NCBI RefSeq assembly: GCF_020742345.1
Contig: NZ_DYXC01000044.1
Coordinates: 1-24,153, forward strand
From: Enteractinococcus helveticum
GTDB lineage: Bacteria > Actinomycetota > Actinomycetes > Actinomycetales > Micrococcaceae
DNA: 24,153 nt
Reading direction: 5' to 3'
In this document: in pieces, positions 1 through 7,065 of the stretch
Layout: each line of letters begins with the position of its first letter
How positions within the stretch are numbered: position 1 is the stretch's first letter
Notes under the pieces: generated by a model
The model's input: only the letters and a program-made list of their open reading frames with translations
Database searches by the model: none
Told to the model about the DNA's origin: nothing
Program-made: the position numbers and the translations under genes

Positions 1-704
1 CCCACCAGTAGCATCACGGTCCAGGAATCGGGTACGGTTTGTTGACGCCGTGGCACAAAACCCGCATTGAGGGTCAGCTGGCGGAATCGATTCTGCAGGG
101 CCGAGTTATAGCCGCCGGGCAGATTAATCCACGGGTCATGGGCCAGCTTGGCCATTTGGATGCCATCGTGTTTGGCCAGCGGATGGTGTTTTGGCAGTGC
201 CACGAGTGCCTCGTCGTCGCCAAGGTGCAGGGCATCCAATTCGGAGGGCAAGAACTCCCAGAGCCCAATGGCGAAATCCAATGACTGATCGAGCACTTTT
301 TTCAACGAGTCATCAGCAAACTGAGATGACTGGACCTCGAAGCGTAACCGCGGTGCTCGAATGGCTAATTCGCGGGCCAGGGCTGCAACTTCGGCATTGG
401 ACGAGGCACCAGCAAAGCCCAGTGAGACGGTGCCAATCTGGCCGGTCATTGTCGATTTCACGGCTTCAACCGCGCGCTGCGATGCAGCTACCAGGTCACG
501 GGCCGGCTCGATCAGGGTCTTGCCGGCAACCGTGAGCTCGACCTGACGGGAAGTGCGTTTGAATAGTTGGGCTTCCAGGGAGCGTTCGAGCCGTTGAATG
601 AGCCGCGACAGGGGAGATTGGCCCATCTGCAAGCGCTCTGCAGCACGCCCGAAGTGGAGTTCTTCAGCGAGCACCAAAAATGCGTGAGCTTCCGATACTT
701 CCAT
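1..704 (-). CDS. LysR-family transcriptional regulator (3' end outside window)
   Basis: The minus strand is open from an ATG at 704 to the window edge, giving 234 residues with no stop, so the C-terminus is missing. The N-terminus is a classic LysR winged helix-turn-helix: residues 1-60 contain FGRAAERLQMGQSPLSRLIQRL and the LFKR(T)SR turn. It is followed by the linker helix and the start of a periplasmic-binding-like effector domain with the typical LSLGF-like strand (VSLGFAG) near residue 93. A ribosome-binding-like AGGA lies just before the ATG (CGTTGAGGAGGACC). It follows pspA on the same strand after 90 bp, so read-through is possible. LysR proteins are usually autoregulated and respond to a small metabolite. 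The target cannot be inferred here because the gene downstream lies outside the window. Confidence 0.9.
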   Translation of the reverse strand, partial: MEVSEAHAFLVLAEELHFGRAAERLQMGQSPLSRLIQRLERSLEAQLFKRTSRQVELTVAGKTLIEPARDLVAASQRAVEAVKSTMTGQIGTVSLGFAGASSNAEVAALARELAIRAPRLRFEVQSSQFADDSLKKVLDQSLDFAIGLWEFLPSELDALHLGDDEALVALPKHHPLAKHDGIQMAKLAHDPWINLPGGYNSALQNRFRQLTLNAGFVPRRQQTVPDSWTVMLLV

Positions 705-793
705 GGTCCTCCTCAACGAGCGCCCAATTTAACCTACTGGCCGCCAAAACCCGCGATGGGAATTGACGGCCAGACTTCTGCGGCTGCTGTGCG

Positions 794-1528
794 TTAGTTA
801 TCGAGCTGTTTTGGCTGTTGTCCGGCTTTCAGTGCTGCCAGACGTGCCTCAATCTCGGTTTGTTGGCCGAGATCTTCCAGTTCTTCAAACTGGGCGTCCA
901 GCGTGGAAGCGGCGAGTTCTTCCTGACCGCGGACACGAGCTTCTTCGCGACGAATTTTTTCTTCAAAGCGTGAGATCTCAGAATTTGGGTCCAAGATGTT
1001 GATGGATTTCACGGCATCTTGAACCTGAGCCTGGGCTTGTACAGCCTTGGAACGGGCCACGAGTTGGTCGCGGCGGCTCACGAGTTCCTGGCGCTTTTGC
1101 TTCATCGTCTCGAGGCCTTGTTTCAGCTTGTCAACGACTTCGTTCTGGGAAGCAATGGCCGGTTGGGCGGTCTTGGCTGAGGACTCTGCATCTATCTGGC
1201 GTTCAATGGCGACCCGAGCGAGCTTATCGAATTTTTCGGCGCCAGCTGTGTCACCGTTGGCGCGGAGTTCTTCTGCCTTATTCGAAGCCGCCAGGGCCTT
1301 ATTGCCCCAGGTTCTGGACTCTTCGAGATCTTCGCGGTAGTCATCTTCGGCCAGGCGCAGGTTGCCAATGGTTTGTGCGATGGCAGCCTCAGCGTCAGCA
1401 ATATTGGATGTGTAATCGCGAATGAGCTGGTCGAGCATTTTCTGTGGATCTTCGGCTGAATCCAACATTGCGTGAATGTTGGCTTTGGCCATTTGTGTGA
1501 TGCGCCCCAGGATGGATTGTTTCGCCAT
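794..1528 (-). CDS. pspA: PspA/IM30 (Vipp1) family membrane-stress protein
   Basis: A 244-residue, almost wholly alpha-helical, charged protein with the PspA/IM30 signature. The N-terminal amphipathic helix starts MAKQSILGRITQMAKANIHAMLD, then comes the conserved DPQKMLDQLIRDY segment and long heptad-rich coiled coils to about residue 220. PspA proteins form ESCRT-III-like oligomers on the inner face of the cytoplasmic membrane and stabilise it under stress. The length is close to the family norm of 220-260. The start is supported by GAAAGG about 8 nt upstream of the ATG. It sits 80 bp downstream of the TPM-domain gene on the same strand, suggesting a two-gene envelope-stress unit. No PspB/PspC-like gene is visible nearby. 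The family call is firm; the inducing stress is unknown. Confidence 0.93.
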   Translation of the reverse strand: MAKQSILGRITQMAKANIHAMLDSAEDPQKMLDQLIRDYTSNIADAEAAIAQTIGNLRLAEDDYREDLEESRTWGNKALAASNKAEELRANGDTAGAEKFDKLARVAIERQIDAESSAKTAQPAIASQNEVVDKLKQGLETMKQKRQELVSRRDQLVARSKAVQAQAQVQDAVKSINILDPNSEISRFEEKIRREEARVRGQEELAASTLDAQFEELEDLGQQTEIEARLAALKAGQQPKQLDN

Positions 1529-1550
1529 ATTCGGTACCTTTCGTATGGTT

Positions 1551-1565
1551 CCGGCTCGCCGCCGG
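1551..1565 (-). other. GC-rich hairpin in the TPM-pspA gap
   Basis: CCGGC-TCGCC-GCCGG forms a 5-bp stem with a 5-nt loop, 22-36 nt upstream of the pspA start. It could be a weak attenuator or an mRNA processing signal that sets the pspA level relative to the upstream gene. There is no T-tract, so terminator activity is doubtful. Confidence 0.25.
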
Positions 1566-1608
1566 TTCGTCTTGGGTTATTGCTACGTTATGGGATGTTT
1601 ATGAACAA

Positions 1609-3639
1609 TTAGAAACTTCCGCCGCTTCCACCACCAAAGCCTCCGCCGCCACCAAAGCCGCCTCCGGATCCTCCGAAGAACCCTCCGCCACCGCCGGATG
1701 AGCCACCACTGAAACCACCGCCACCCCAGGAGGAGCCGCCTCGCCCACCGCCCAGGATATGGCCCAGTAGGATCCCGCCGAGCATGGCACCCATATTCGA
1801 GCCCCCTCGGTTGCCACCACCGCGGTGGTAGTCATCAAAATCGTGATAATTCTGTTCGGCCAGTTGTTGTGCCAGCCGACCCAGGTGTGCTGCTTGCTGT
1901 GCTTCTGCAACCGCTTGGACAGGGTCAGTCTGCTGTATGCTCAGCGCGGTATTAAAGTGTATTTGGGCAGCCGACAGTTTGGTCCGGGCATCATGCCGCA
2001 CGGCACCGCGACGACGGCGAATGTAATCATCCGCGGTATCAATGGTCGTTTTTGCTCTGGCCATCAGTGGATCAAAATCTCGTCGTGCGGCGTCGACCTG
2101 CTGTTGTCGATCGCGCAATGGCTGCAACTGTTCGGCCAACGGGTCCAACGTTTCATCCAGAGTTTCAAGATCCTTGACCGGACGCCGACTTGGGCTCTGG
2201 GCCGTGATACGCTCTACGGCCTGCTCAAGTGCGGCGATACTGCGCGGCAGGGCCGAGTCAGTCCGGTGTTTGGCAGCAAATTCTTTGGCCTCATCCAATA
2301 AGGACTGTGCTTGTGCAAGCTCGACGCTCAATTGACGCTGTGCTTTATCCAACTGTGCCGGCAGCTGCTGGATTGAGGCAAACAGTTCTTGGAGCTCTTG
2401 GGTCGTGTTTTCGGCTTCGTGGATATTCCAAGCAGCCTGTGACCGATCAGCTTGCTGTAGAGCACTCTGGGCGGATGCGATTTTTTCCTGACCGAAAGCC
2501 AAGAGTCGCTTGGCTTGGTCTAAGTTCTCCACACCTTCTTCAAATGCTGGGCCATCATAGCTAGCTGATAAGCCCTCGATCGTAGCCGAAGCGGTTTCAA
2601 TCTGTGCTGGCAGCGGAGCGAAAACTGATGTCACACGCTCCAAGGCTTTCGGGGCATTCTTTTCCAGATCGCGCAGCGTGGCAAAATCTTCCTCGTGGGC
2701 CTGCAGCGACGACATAACCTGCGCTGAACGGTCCAGAATCTCTTTCAACCAGGCTCGCTGGTCTGCTTCAGTATCAGGAATGTGGTCATCGAGCTGGTGT
2801 TGCAGTTGGAAGGACTGTTGCATGTGGTCTTTGGCCGCTTGCAAATCCTGCTGGAAGACCTCGACTGAGGCGTCCCCATAGGATGCTTGGGCGAACCCGA
2901 TCTCTTGTTCTGCGATTTTGATGGCGTCATCGGCTTGAATCAATGCCGAACCGGCCTGGGCGCGCAATTCGTTCACCGGGATCGTATCCCGGGGATCGGT
3001 GGGACCAGCAGGCACCGGCCCGCCGCGCTGCTGACGCTCCTTGGTATTAGATGAGGAACGCCAGATCAGAAACGCCACAAGAATACCACCAGGTAACAGC
3101 AGCCACCAGAACCAGCTCCCGCCACCAGATGCGTCGTTTTGCGCACCACCGGAACTCACATCACCGCCGGCTGCAGAGGCCAGGCCCGCAATGGCACCTT
3201 GCCCGGCACCAAACCAATCGCTATCCGACAGTGCCGGCAGAATGTACTGGCGGTCAATATCGGACTGATACTGCCGAAACGGGCCGGCGGAATGGGCCAC
3301 GAAATTATAGAGCCGATCCTGTGTGGCAATCGCCAAAATATTGTCATTGGAGCCAAGTTGCTTTTGTTCGGCGACTTCTTGGACCCAGTCTTCAGGTTCT
3401 GCAGGGTTTTCAAAGGTCGGAACATAGAGAATGAATACGGTGGCACCGTGTTCGGACTGCAACTGGCGCACTTGATCTTCGAGTTCACGCTCTTCACTAT
3501 CTGACAGCACATCGGATTCATCTACGACAAATGTTCCCGGCGGAATGGTCACCGGGTCGGCAGCTTGAGCTGGCGAAAGGAAACCGAAAATGAACAGGGA
3601 CGCCGTTACCAGTGCCATCCCAAATTTTCTGAAGGTCAT
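1609..3639 (-). CDS. TPM-domain envelope protein with coiled-coil middle and Gly-rich tail
   Basis: The 676-residue protein starts at the ATG at 3639, where AGGTGG lies 5 nt upstream and a good signal peptide begins (cleavage expected after AQA, residue 26). A longer in-frame start at 3714 would bury the signal peptide behind 25 polar residues. Domains in order: TPM domain about 33-155 (strand pattern VVDESDVLSDSEERELEDQV, then GATVFILYVPTF and DNILAIATQDR); a Gly/Ser linker; one transmembrane segment about 176-194 (WFWWLLLPGGILVAFLIW); a long Gln/Ala-rich coiled coil about 230-600; a short hydrophobic Gly-rich stretch; and a tail of about 50 residues made almost only of Gly, Ser and Phe. TPM domains (TLP18.3, Psb32, MOLO-1, Phosphatase) are extracytoplasmic, and some have acid phosphatase activity. 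The neighbouring pspA suggests an envelope-maintenance role. The exact biochemical activity is unknown. Confidence 0.85.
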   Translation of the reverse strand: MTFRKFGMALVTASLFIFGFLSPAQAADPVTIPPGTFVVDESDVLSDSEERELEDQVRQLQSEHGATVFILYVPTFENPAEPEDWVQEVAEQKQLGSNDNILAIATQDRLYNFVAHSAGPFRQYQSDIDRQYILPALSDSDWFGAGQGAIAGLASAAGGDVSSGGAQNDASGGGSWFWWLLLPGGILVAFLIWRSSSNTKERQQRGGPVPAGPTDPRDTIPVNELRAQAGSALIQADDAIKIAEQEIGFAQASYGDASVEVFQQDLQAAKDHMQQSFQLQHQLDDHIPDTEADQRAWLKEILDRSAQVMSSLQAHEEDFATLRDLEKNAPKALERVTSVFAPLPAQIETASATIEGLSASYDGPAFEEGVENLDQAKRLLAFGQEKIASAQSALQQADRSQAAWNIHEAENTTQELQELFASIQQLPAQLDKAQRQLSVELAQAQSLLDEAKEFAAKHRTDSALPRSIAALEQAVERITAQSPSRRPVKDLETLDETLDPLAEQLQPLRDRQQQVDAARRDFDPLMARAKTTIDTADDYIRRRRGAVRHDARTKLSAAQIHFNTALSIQQTDPVQAVAEAQQAAHLGRLAQQLAEQNYHDFDDYHRGGGNRGGSNMGAMLGGILLGHILGGGRGGSSWGGGGFSGGSSGGGGGFFGGSGGGFGGGGGFGGGSGGSF

Positions 3640-3780
3640 GAACCCACCTATATCGTGGTCGGGTGTATGCGGGCTATGTTTTGTGTCTTCTTGGAGTTTA
3701 CCGGTTTCATGCACCCAATGCGCGGCTAAGCTCTCTGACTGAGGAATTTCGACTCTGCGGTACCAGAGCCGCGGGCAGGG

Positions 3781-4320
3781 TTAATCGCCGGCCGGGGTGG
3801 ACATCCCGGTCAGATCCAGCTGCACATCAAAACCCGCCAGCCGCCCACCTCGACCATTACCCTCAACCGTGTGCTGCGGGAGGTGATACCCAATGGTAAT
3901 TTCGAATTCCTCGCCCTGCGCCAACTGGACGTCAACGATGGTCGTTTCACCGTTGGCAGCCAGCTGTCCCACGGTGGTTTGCCCGGTGTTCCAATCAATC
4001 AGCAGCTGGTCGTAAAAATCATCAGATCGATCGTGGGTGAGGTCCACGTTGGTAATGCTGGCCCGAAACATCGCATCTGAGGGACCAGCATTGCGCACCA
4101 ACAGCGTTCGCCGGGCCGAATCACCCGGCACAATGACCGGGGTGTCAAAAAATGCTTGGGACGTCGAAGAACTGTAATGTACGCCGTCCCACGATAATTG
4201 CATGGCGTTATTGTTCGCCTGGCTGAAGGCCGCAGCCGAGGCCCCCAGGGCAAAGAGCACCAGCCCGCTACCTGCAGTAGCCGCCATTTTCTCAACTACG
4301 GGACGCAATTGTCGTTTCAC
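3781..4320 (-). CDS. Exported protein D, TasA/camelysin-like, probable SipW substrate
   Basis: A 179-residue protein with a GTG start, last gene of the SipW cluster, 11 bp after the stop of protein C. The N-terminus is basic (MKRQLRP), followed by a hydrophobic segment ending in GASAAAFSQ at residues 26-33. This is a variant of the G-x-T-x-A-x-F/W-S motif of SipW-dependent signal peptides, with Ser and Phe in place of Thr and Trp. The mature part has VPGDSARRTLLVRNAGP at about 64-80, the PGD-then-strand pattern seen in TasA-type fibre subunits, and no cysteine. The ribosome-binding site before the GTG is weak, so translation may be coupled to the preceding gene. A second possible start is the ATG at 4287. 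A fibre or surface-layer subunit is the best guess; the substrate assignment rests on motif and position only. Confidence 0.7.
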   Translation of the reverse strand: MKRQLRPVVEKMAATAGSGLVLFALGASAAAFSQANNNAMQLSWDGVHYSSSTSQAFFDTPVIVPGDSARRTLLVRNAGPSDAMFRASITNVDLTHDRSDDFYDQLLIDWNTGQTTVGQLAANGETTIVDVQLAQGEEFEITIGYHLPQHTVEGNGRGGRLAGFDVQLDLTGMSTPAGD

Positions 4321-4331
4321 AAATCATCTAC

Positions 4332-5024
4332 TCACGGTCGGAAGGTCTCATAGCGCACGGTTAACTGGTGGGGTGGCTCATTGGCCGGGTCTAAGGCGGT
4401 GGTGACTTTCGCGTGCCACTGATCAGTGGCCTCAACTGTCACATCGGCTGGGTCCTGTGCGGTGGCTTCCACCGAGGTGGCATAGGTGCCCTCATCGGAG
4501 AATTCATCGACGACGGCGACTAAGCACCAGTACTCAACCACCGGCTCAGTCGAGGCTGAATATGTGGCATCCACCGGGGTGGAGACCGGTTGGGTGCCGG
4601 TGCTCGGGGCGGCATCAACCGTGCAGGCTGCTGCAGAAGAGACCCGGAACAGCGTGGTGGACGCGGCACCAAAAATATTGTCGCCCCAGTCGGGTTCGAC
4701 AAGCTGATAGCGCAGCCCCGTATTACCCTGACTCACCGACTGGGTCTCAAATGCGATGGCCACGGCGCGTTGTTCTTGCAGGGTGGCAGCCGCTTCAGTA
4801 CCGATGGGCACGGTGACTTGTCCATCGACGGCAGCCTTGGTAGCTGCGGGGGTTCCTGCGGCAAAATATTCGTAACCGCTGTGTGTTTGGACAGAAAAGT
4901 CGATGCTGGTATTCCACAGCGCTAAGGTGGTGCCGCCTGCACCAACCAGCACACCCGCAGCACTGGTCACGGCGGCCAGTTTCAGGGTGCGCTGCCAAGC
5001 CGGTGGCGCTTTGCGGTGTTTCAT
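4332..5024 (-). CDS. Exported protein C with SipW-type signal peptide
   Basis: A 230-residue protein whose ATG overlaps the stop of protein B (ATGA, 4 bp), with AGGTGG upstream. This is a hallmark of translational coupling. The signal peptide has a strongly basic n-region (MKHRKAPPAWQR) and ends in GGTTLALWN at residues 30-38, a textbook alternate-signal motif. The mature domain is predicted beta-rich. The segment VAIAFETQSVSQGNTGLRYQ (about 88-107) matches the strand pattern of protein B (VTIPFETSLRGDNLRTELSV), suggesting distant paralogy, but the PGD motif is missing. Two cysteines (C134, C167) could form a disulfide in the exported protein; A, B and D have none. The role is probably a structural partner or minor subunit of the surface assembly. 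No specific family is recognised. Confidence 0.72.
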   Translation of the reverse strand: MKHRKAPPAWQRTLKLAAVTSAAGVLVGAGGTTLALWNTSIDFSVQTHSGYEYFAAGTPAATKAAVDGQVTVPIGTEAAATLQEQRAVAIAFETQSVSQGNTGLRYQLVEPDWGDNIFGAASTTLFRVSSAAACTVDAAPSTGTQPVSTPVDATYSASTEPVVEYWCLVAVVDEFSDEGTYATSVEATAQDPADVTVEATDQWHAKVTTALDPANEPPHQLTVRYETFRP

Positions 5025-5626
5025 GATGCCCCACCTGTCGGCCGGACCTGATGTACGGCAACATCAAAATTGCCCAGTTCGCTGACTGGGTCTGGGGACT
5101 CGGCACCAAAACGAGTTTCTACCTCAGCCAGGTCCAGTTCGACTGTCACCCTGTAGTGCCCGCCGTCGTGGGCAGCAAATTCTATGGCTTCACCAAGTTC
5201 AACCGGTGTCTCATGCAGTGGGTTCCCGCGGCGATCAACCAGTGTGTAGGTGCCGGTCACACCGTGCGGCAGCGTCGACTCAGCGGACCACTCCACGCTG
5301 AGCTCGGTGCGCAAATTATCCCCGCGCAGGCTGGTTTCAAACGGGATGGTCACCGCAACAGAATCTCCGGGACGCAGCAAAAACGTTGCCGGGTCAATTT
5401 CGCGCGGCACAGCTGTCACATCCGGGGAGGTCTCATACCAGGTGGGGGCTGACAGGCTGGAGATGTTGAGGTCACCGGAGGACACCAACTGGGCTTGGGT
5501 GGTGCCGTGGTCGTTCCAGAGCGCAAATGTGCCACCGGCTGCACCGATTCCGGCAAGTACGGCCACCCCGAGCGGCAGCAACCAGCCGAACTGGGCAGGA
5601 TCGTCGTCATGAGGCGATGAGGCCAT
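5021..5626 (-). CDS. Exported protein B with SipW-type signal peptide
   Basis: A 201-residue protein whose ATG has a very good ribosome-binding site (GGAGG, about 4 nt spacing) and lies inside the end of sipW, overlapping it by 20 bp. The hydrophobic segment ends in GGTFALWND (31-39), as in alternate-signal exported proteins. Oddly, the n-region (MASSPHDDDPAQFGW) is acidic and has no Lys or Arg, unlike normal signal peptides. The mature domain shares with protein A the segment SGDL followed by W-x-x-x-SPD and then PGD (86-88) plus alternating beta strands. This identifies the two as paralogs of what I take to be the RER_14450-type alternate-signal family. It is predicted to be cleaved by the adjacent SipW and to act at the cell surface. 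Confidence is high for export, low for function. Confidence 0.78.
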   Translation of the reverse strand: MASSPHDDDPAQFGWLLPLGVAVLAGIGAAGGTFALWNDHGTTQAQLVSSGDLNISSLSAPTWYETSPDVTAVPREIDPATFLLRPGDSVAVTIPFETSLRGDNLRTELSVEWSAESTLPHGVTGTYTLVDRRGNPLHETPVELGEAIEFAAHDGGHYRVTVELDLAEVETRFGAESPDPVSELGNFDVAVHQVRPTGGAS

Positions 5627-6212
5627 GATCCTCCGATCCTTGCTGTCGCCGTGCAGCCCTTACCCCCGAGGAAATCGCATACGCGGCATAACCAAATAGC
5701 CCGATGGCGACAAGCACCACGATGGTGGACCGGTGCTGGCCAACAAGATTCGAAACGTGACCGACATAGGGCACGTGATAGATCACTTTGCCCATGACTT
5801 GTTCTGCAATGATGGGGTTATCATCCTGACTGTTGGCATCACCGCGGGTCACATAGCTGACGCCGTGTTGACCGGTGCGGTGGGCGACAATCCGGTGGGT
5901 TACCAGGGTGGGATCACCGGAAACAGGTTGGAATGTGACGACGTCGCCAATGGCATAGGAATCTTGGGGAACGGACACGACCATATCGCCGGGTGAATAG
6001 GTGGGTTCCATTGACCCGGATAACACGGTCAGCCCCGCGCCGCCCATGAGTTTTGGCACGACGACGACGGCTGCTACCAGGAGCAGTAAACCCACCAGCG
6101 CAACGGTTGTCATACCAGAGATCACACCATGCAGCACACCCGGGTCTTTGGCCCGTGCTGTGCGGTCAGGTTGTCTGTGTGAGTGACGAGGAGTGTCTGA
6201 CCTGGTTTCCAT
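5607..6212 (-). CDS. sipW: SipW-type (ER-type) signal peptidase I
   Basis: A 201-residue membrane protease. I chose the ATG at 6212 because AAGGA lies 7 nt upstream; an in-frame TTG at 6260 has no such support. There is one transmembrane segment at about 36-54 and a second at 163-181. The catalytic Ser67 lies in VLSGSMEPTYSPGD. His106 in VTHRIV takes the place of the lysine of ordinary bacterial SPases, which defines the ER/SipW subtype, and VTRGDANSQDD holds the conserved aspartates (D125, D130/D131). Family role: removal of special signal peptides from TasA-like proteins during export, with the active site on the outer face of the membrane. It sits between substrate-like genes A (upstream) and B, C and D (downstream), with tight overlap to B, so its clients are very probably these four proteins. 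Confidence 0.93.
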   Translation of the reverse strand: METRSDTPRHSHRQPDRTARAKDPGVLHGVISGMTTVALVGLLLLVAAVVVVPKLMGGAGLTVLSGSMEPTYSPGDMVVSVPQDSYAIGDVVTFQPVSGDPTLVTHRIVAHRTGQHGVSYVTRGDANSQDDNPIIAEQVMGKVIYHVPYVGHVSNLVGQHRSTIVVLVAIGLFGYAAYAISSGVRAARRQQGSEDHGLIAS

Positions 6213-6282
6213 GGTGCGTTCCTTATACTGCGCTGGTGGGTCCTGCAAGTTCTGGATCAATACGGTGCGTATGGGTTATGGG

Positions 6283-6939
6283 TTAGCGCCGGCCACGGTG
6301 TCCGCTGCCTTGATAACCGTGGGCACCGGCACGAACCTGTTGCAATTCGAGTTCCGAATCTTTCAAGAGAGCTTGTGCCTGAGTCAGATCACGGTCTGAG
6401 GTGCCTTCCTTGAAGGTCACGGTCACAGTCACGGTGAATTCAGCACGGCCAGCACTGTCAGCATCAACGCGTGGCAGGTTGCCTGCATTGCCGTTGTCCT
6501 TGGCGGCCAGGAAGATTCTCGAACCGTCTTTGCCGCTGGTGTCTACGGTCCTGCCCCAGCGATCTTGGATGGCGTATTCGATGTCCAGGCCTTTGGTCAA
6601 CTCGTCCGAATCGTGCTTGCCTGCTTCGGTCAGTTTCAGCTGCGCGACCATGTTTTCACCTTCAAGGGCCACGTTGACCGGGTAGCGGGCCTGGATCTTA
6701 TCTCCCGGAATGATACGGAAGCGCTCCAGGTTAATGTGGTGTCCTCTGCGGCCTTTATCAGTGCGATCAGGCGAAATATCCCGCCAATTGGCCTCATTGA
6801 CTTTGACCTCGAGATCTCCAGACCGGATTCGTTGAGCATCGAGGTTGGCACTGTCGCTCCACAGCGCAAATGTTGACCCACCCAGGAGCAAACCCAGTCC
6901 GGCTGCGCCGGCCAGGAAGCCTTTGGTTGTCTTCTTCAT
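6283..6939 (-). CDS. Exported protein A, alternate-signal (RER_14450-like) family
   Basis: A 218-residue protein starting at the ATG at 6939, preceded by a near-perfect AAGGAGAG ribosome-binding site. An upstream in-frame extension to 7044 would put 35 residues before the signal peptide and is rejected. The signal peptide MKKTTKGFLAGAAGLGLLLG ends in GSTFALWSD (21-29), the SipW-dependent motif. In the mature part SGDLEVKV and NWRDISPD are followed by a basic stretch, then IIPGD (76-80) and beta strands; the pattern parallels protein B. The C-terminus is rich in Gly, His and Arg. It lies immediately upstream of sipW (70 bp gap) and 126 bp downstream of the VWA-like gene, the arrangement expected of a major fibre-type subunit. 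The family call is by recollection of the alternate-signal exported families and was not searched. Confidence 0.8.
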   Translation of the reverse strand: MKKTTKGFLAGAAGLGLLLGGSTFALWSDSANLDAQRIRSGDLEVKVNEANWRDISPDRTDKGRRGHHINLERFRIIPGDKIQARYPVNVALEGENMVAQLKLTEAGKHDSDELTKGLDIEYAIQDRWGRTVDTSGKDGSRIFLAAKDNGNAGNLPRVDADSAGRAEFTVTVTVTFKEGTSDRDLTQAQALLKDSELELQQVRAGAHGYQGSGHRGRR

Positions 6940-7014
6940 GATCTCTCCTTGTGTGTGACCCGGTGCTTTTGGCCCCGGCGATAGTGATTGAGTATTTGAT
7001 GAGAAAGTGCTCCG

Positions 7015-7027
7015 GATACCTGGTATC
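7015..7027. promoter_or_regulatory. Perfect 6-1-6 inverted repeat upstream of protein A
   Basis: GATACC-T-GGTATC lies in the 126-bp gap between the VWA-like gene and protein A, about 75 nt before the protein A start. Its size and symmetry fit an operator for a dimeric regulator, or a small hairpin separating the two genes. No convincing -35/-10 pair was found beside it. Confidence 0.3.
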
Positions 7028-7065
7028 GCCCGTGTGCACGACACCGAACCGGCCTGCTGCAGTGT

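Noticed and set aside
1609..1830. A CRISPR-like or tandem DNA repeat in the repetitive stretch
   Set aside because: The repetition is explained by Gly/Ser codons of a protein tail; unit length and spacing are irregular.
3640..3714. An upstream start for the TPM-domain protein at 3714
   Set aside because: It would place 25 polar residues before a perfect signal peptide, and AGGTGG favours the ATG at 3639.
6940..7044. An upstream start for exported protein A at 7044
   Set aside because: AAGGAGAG just before 6939 and the MKK signal-peptide start decide for the shorter form.
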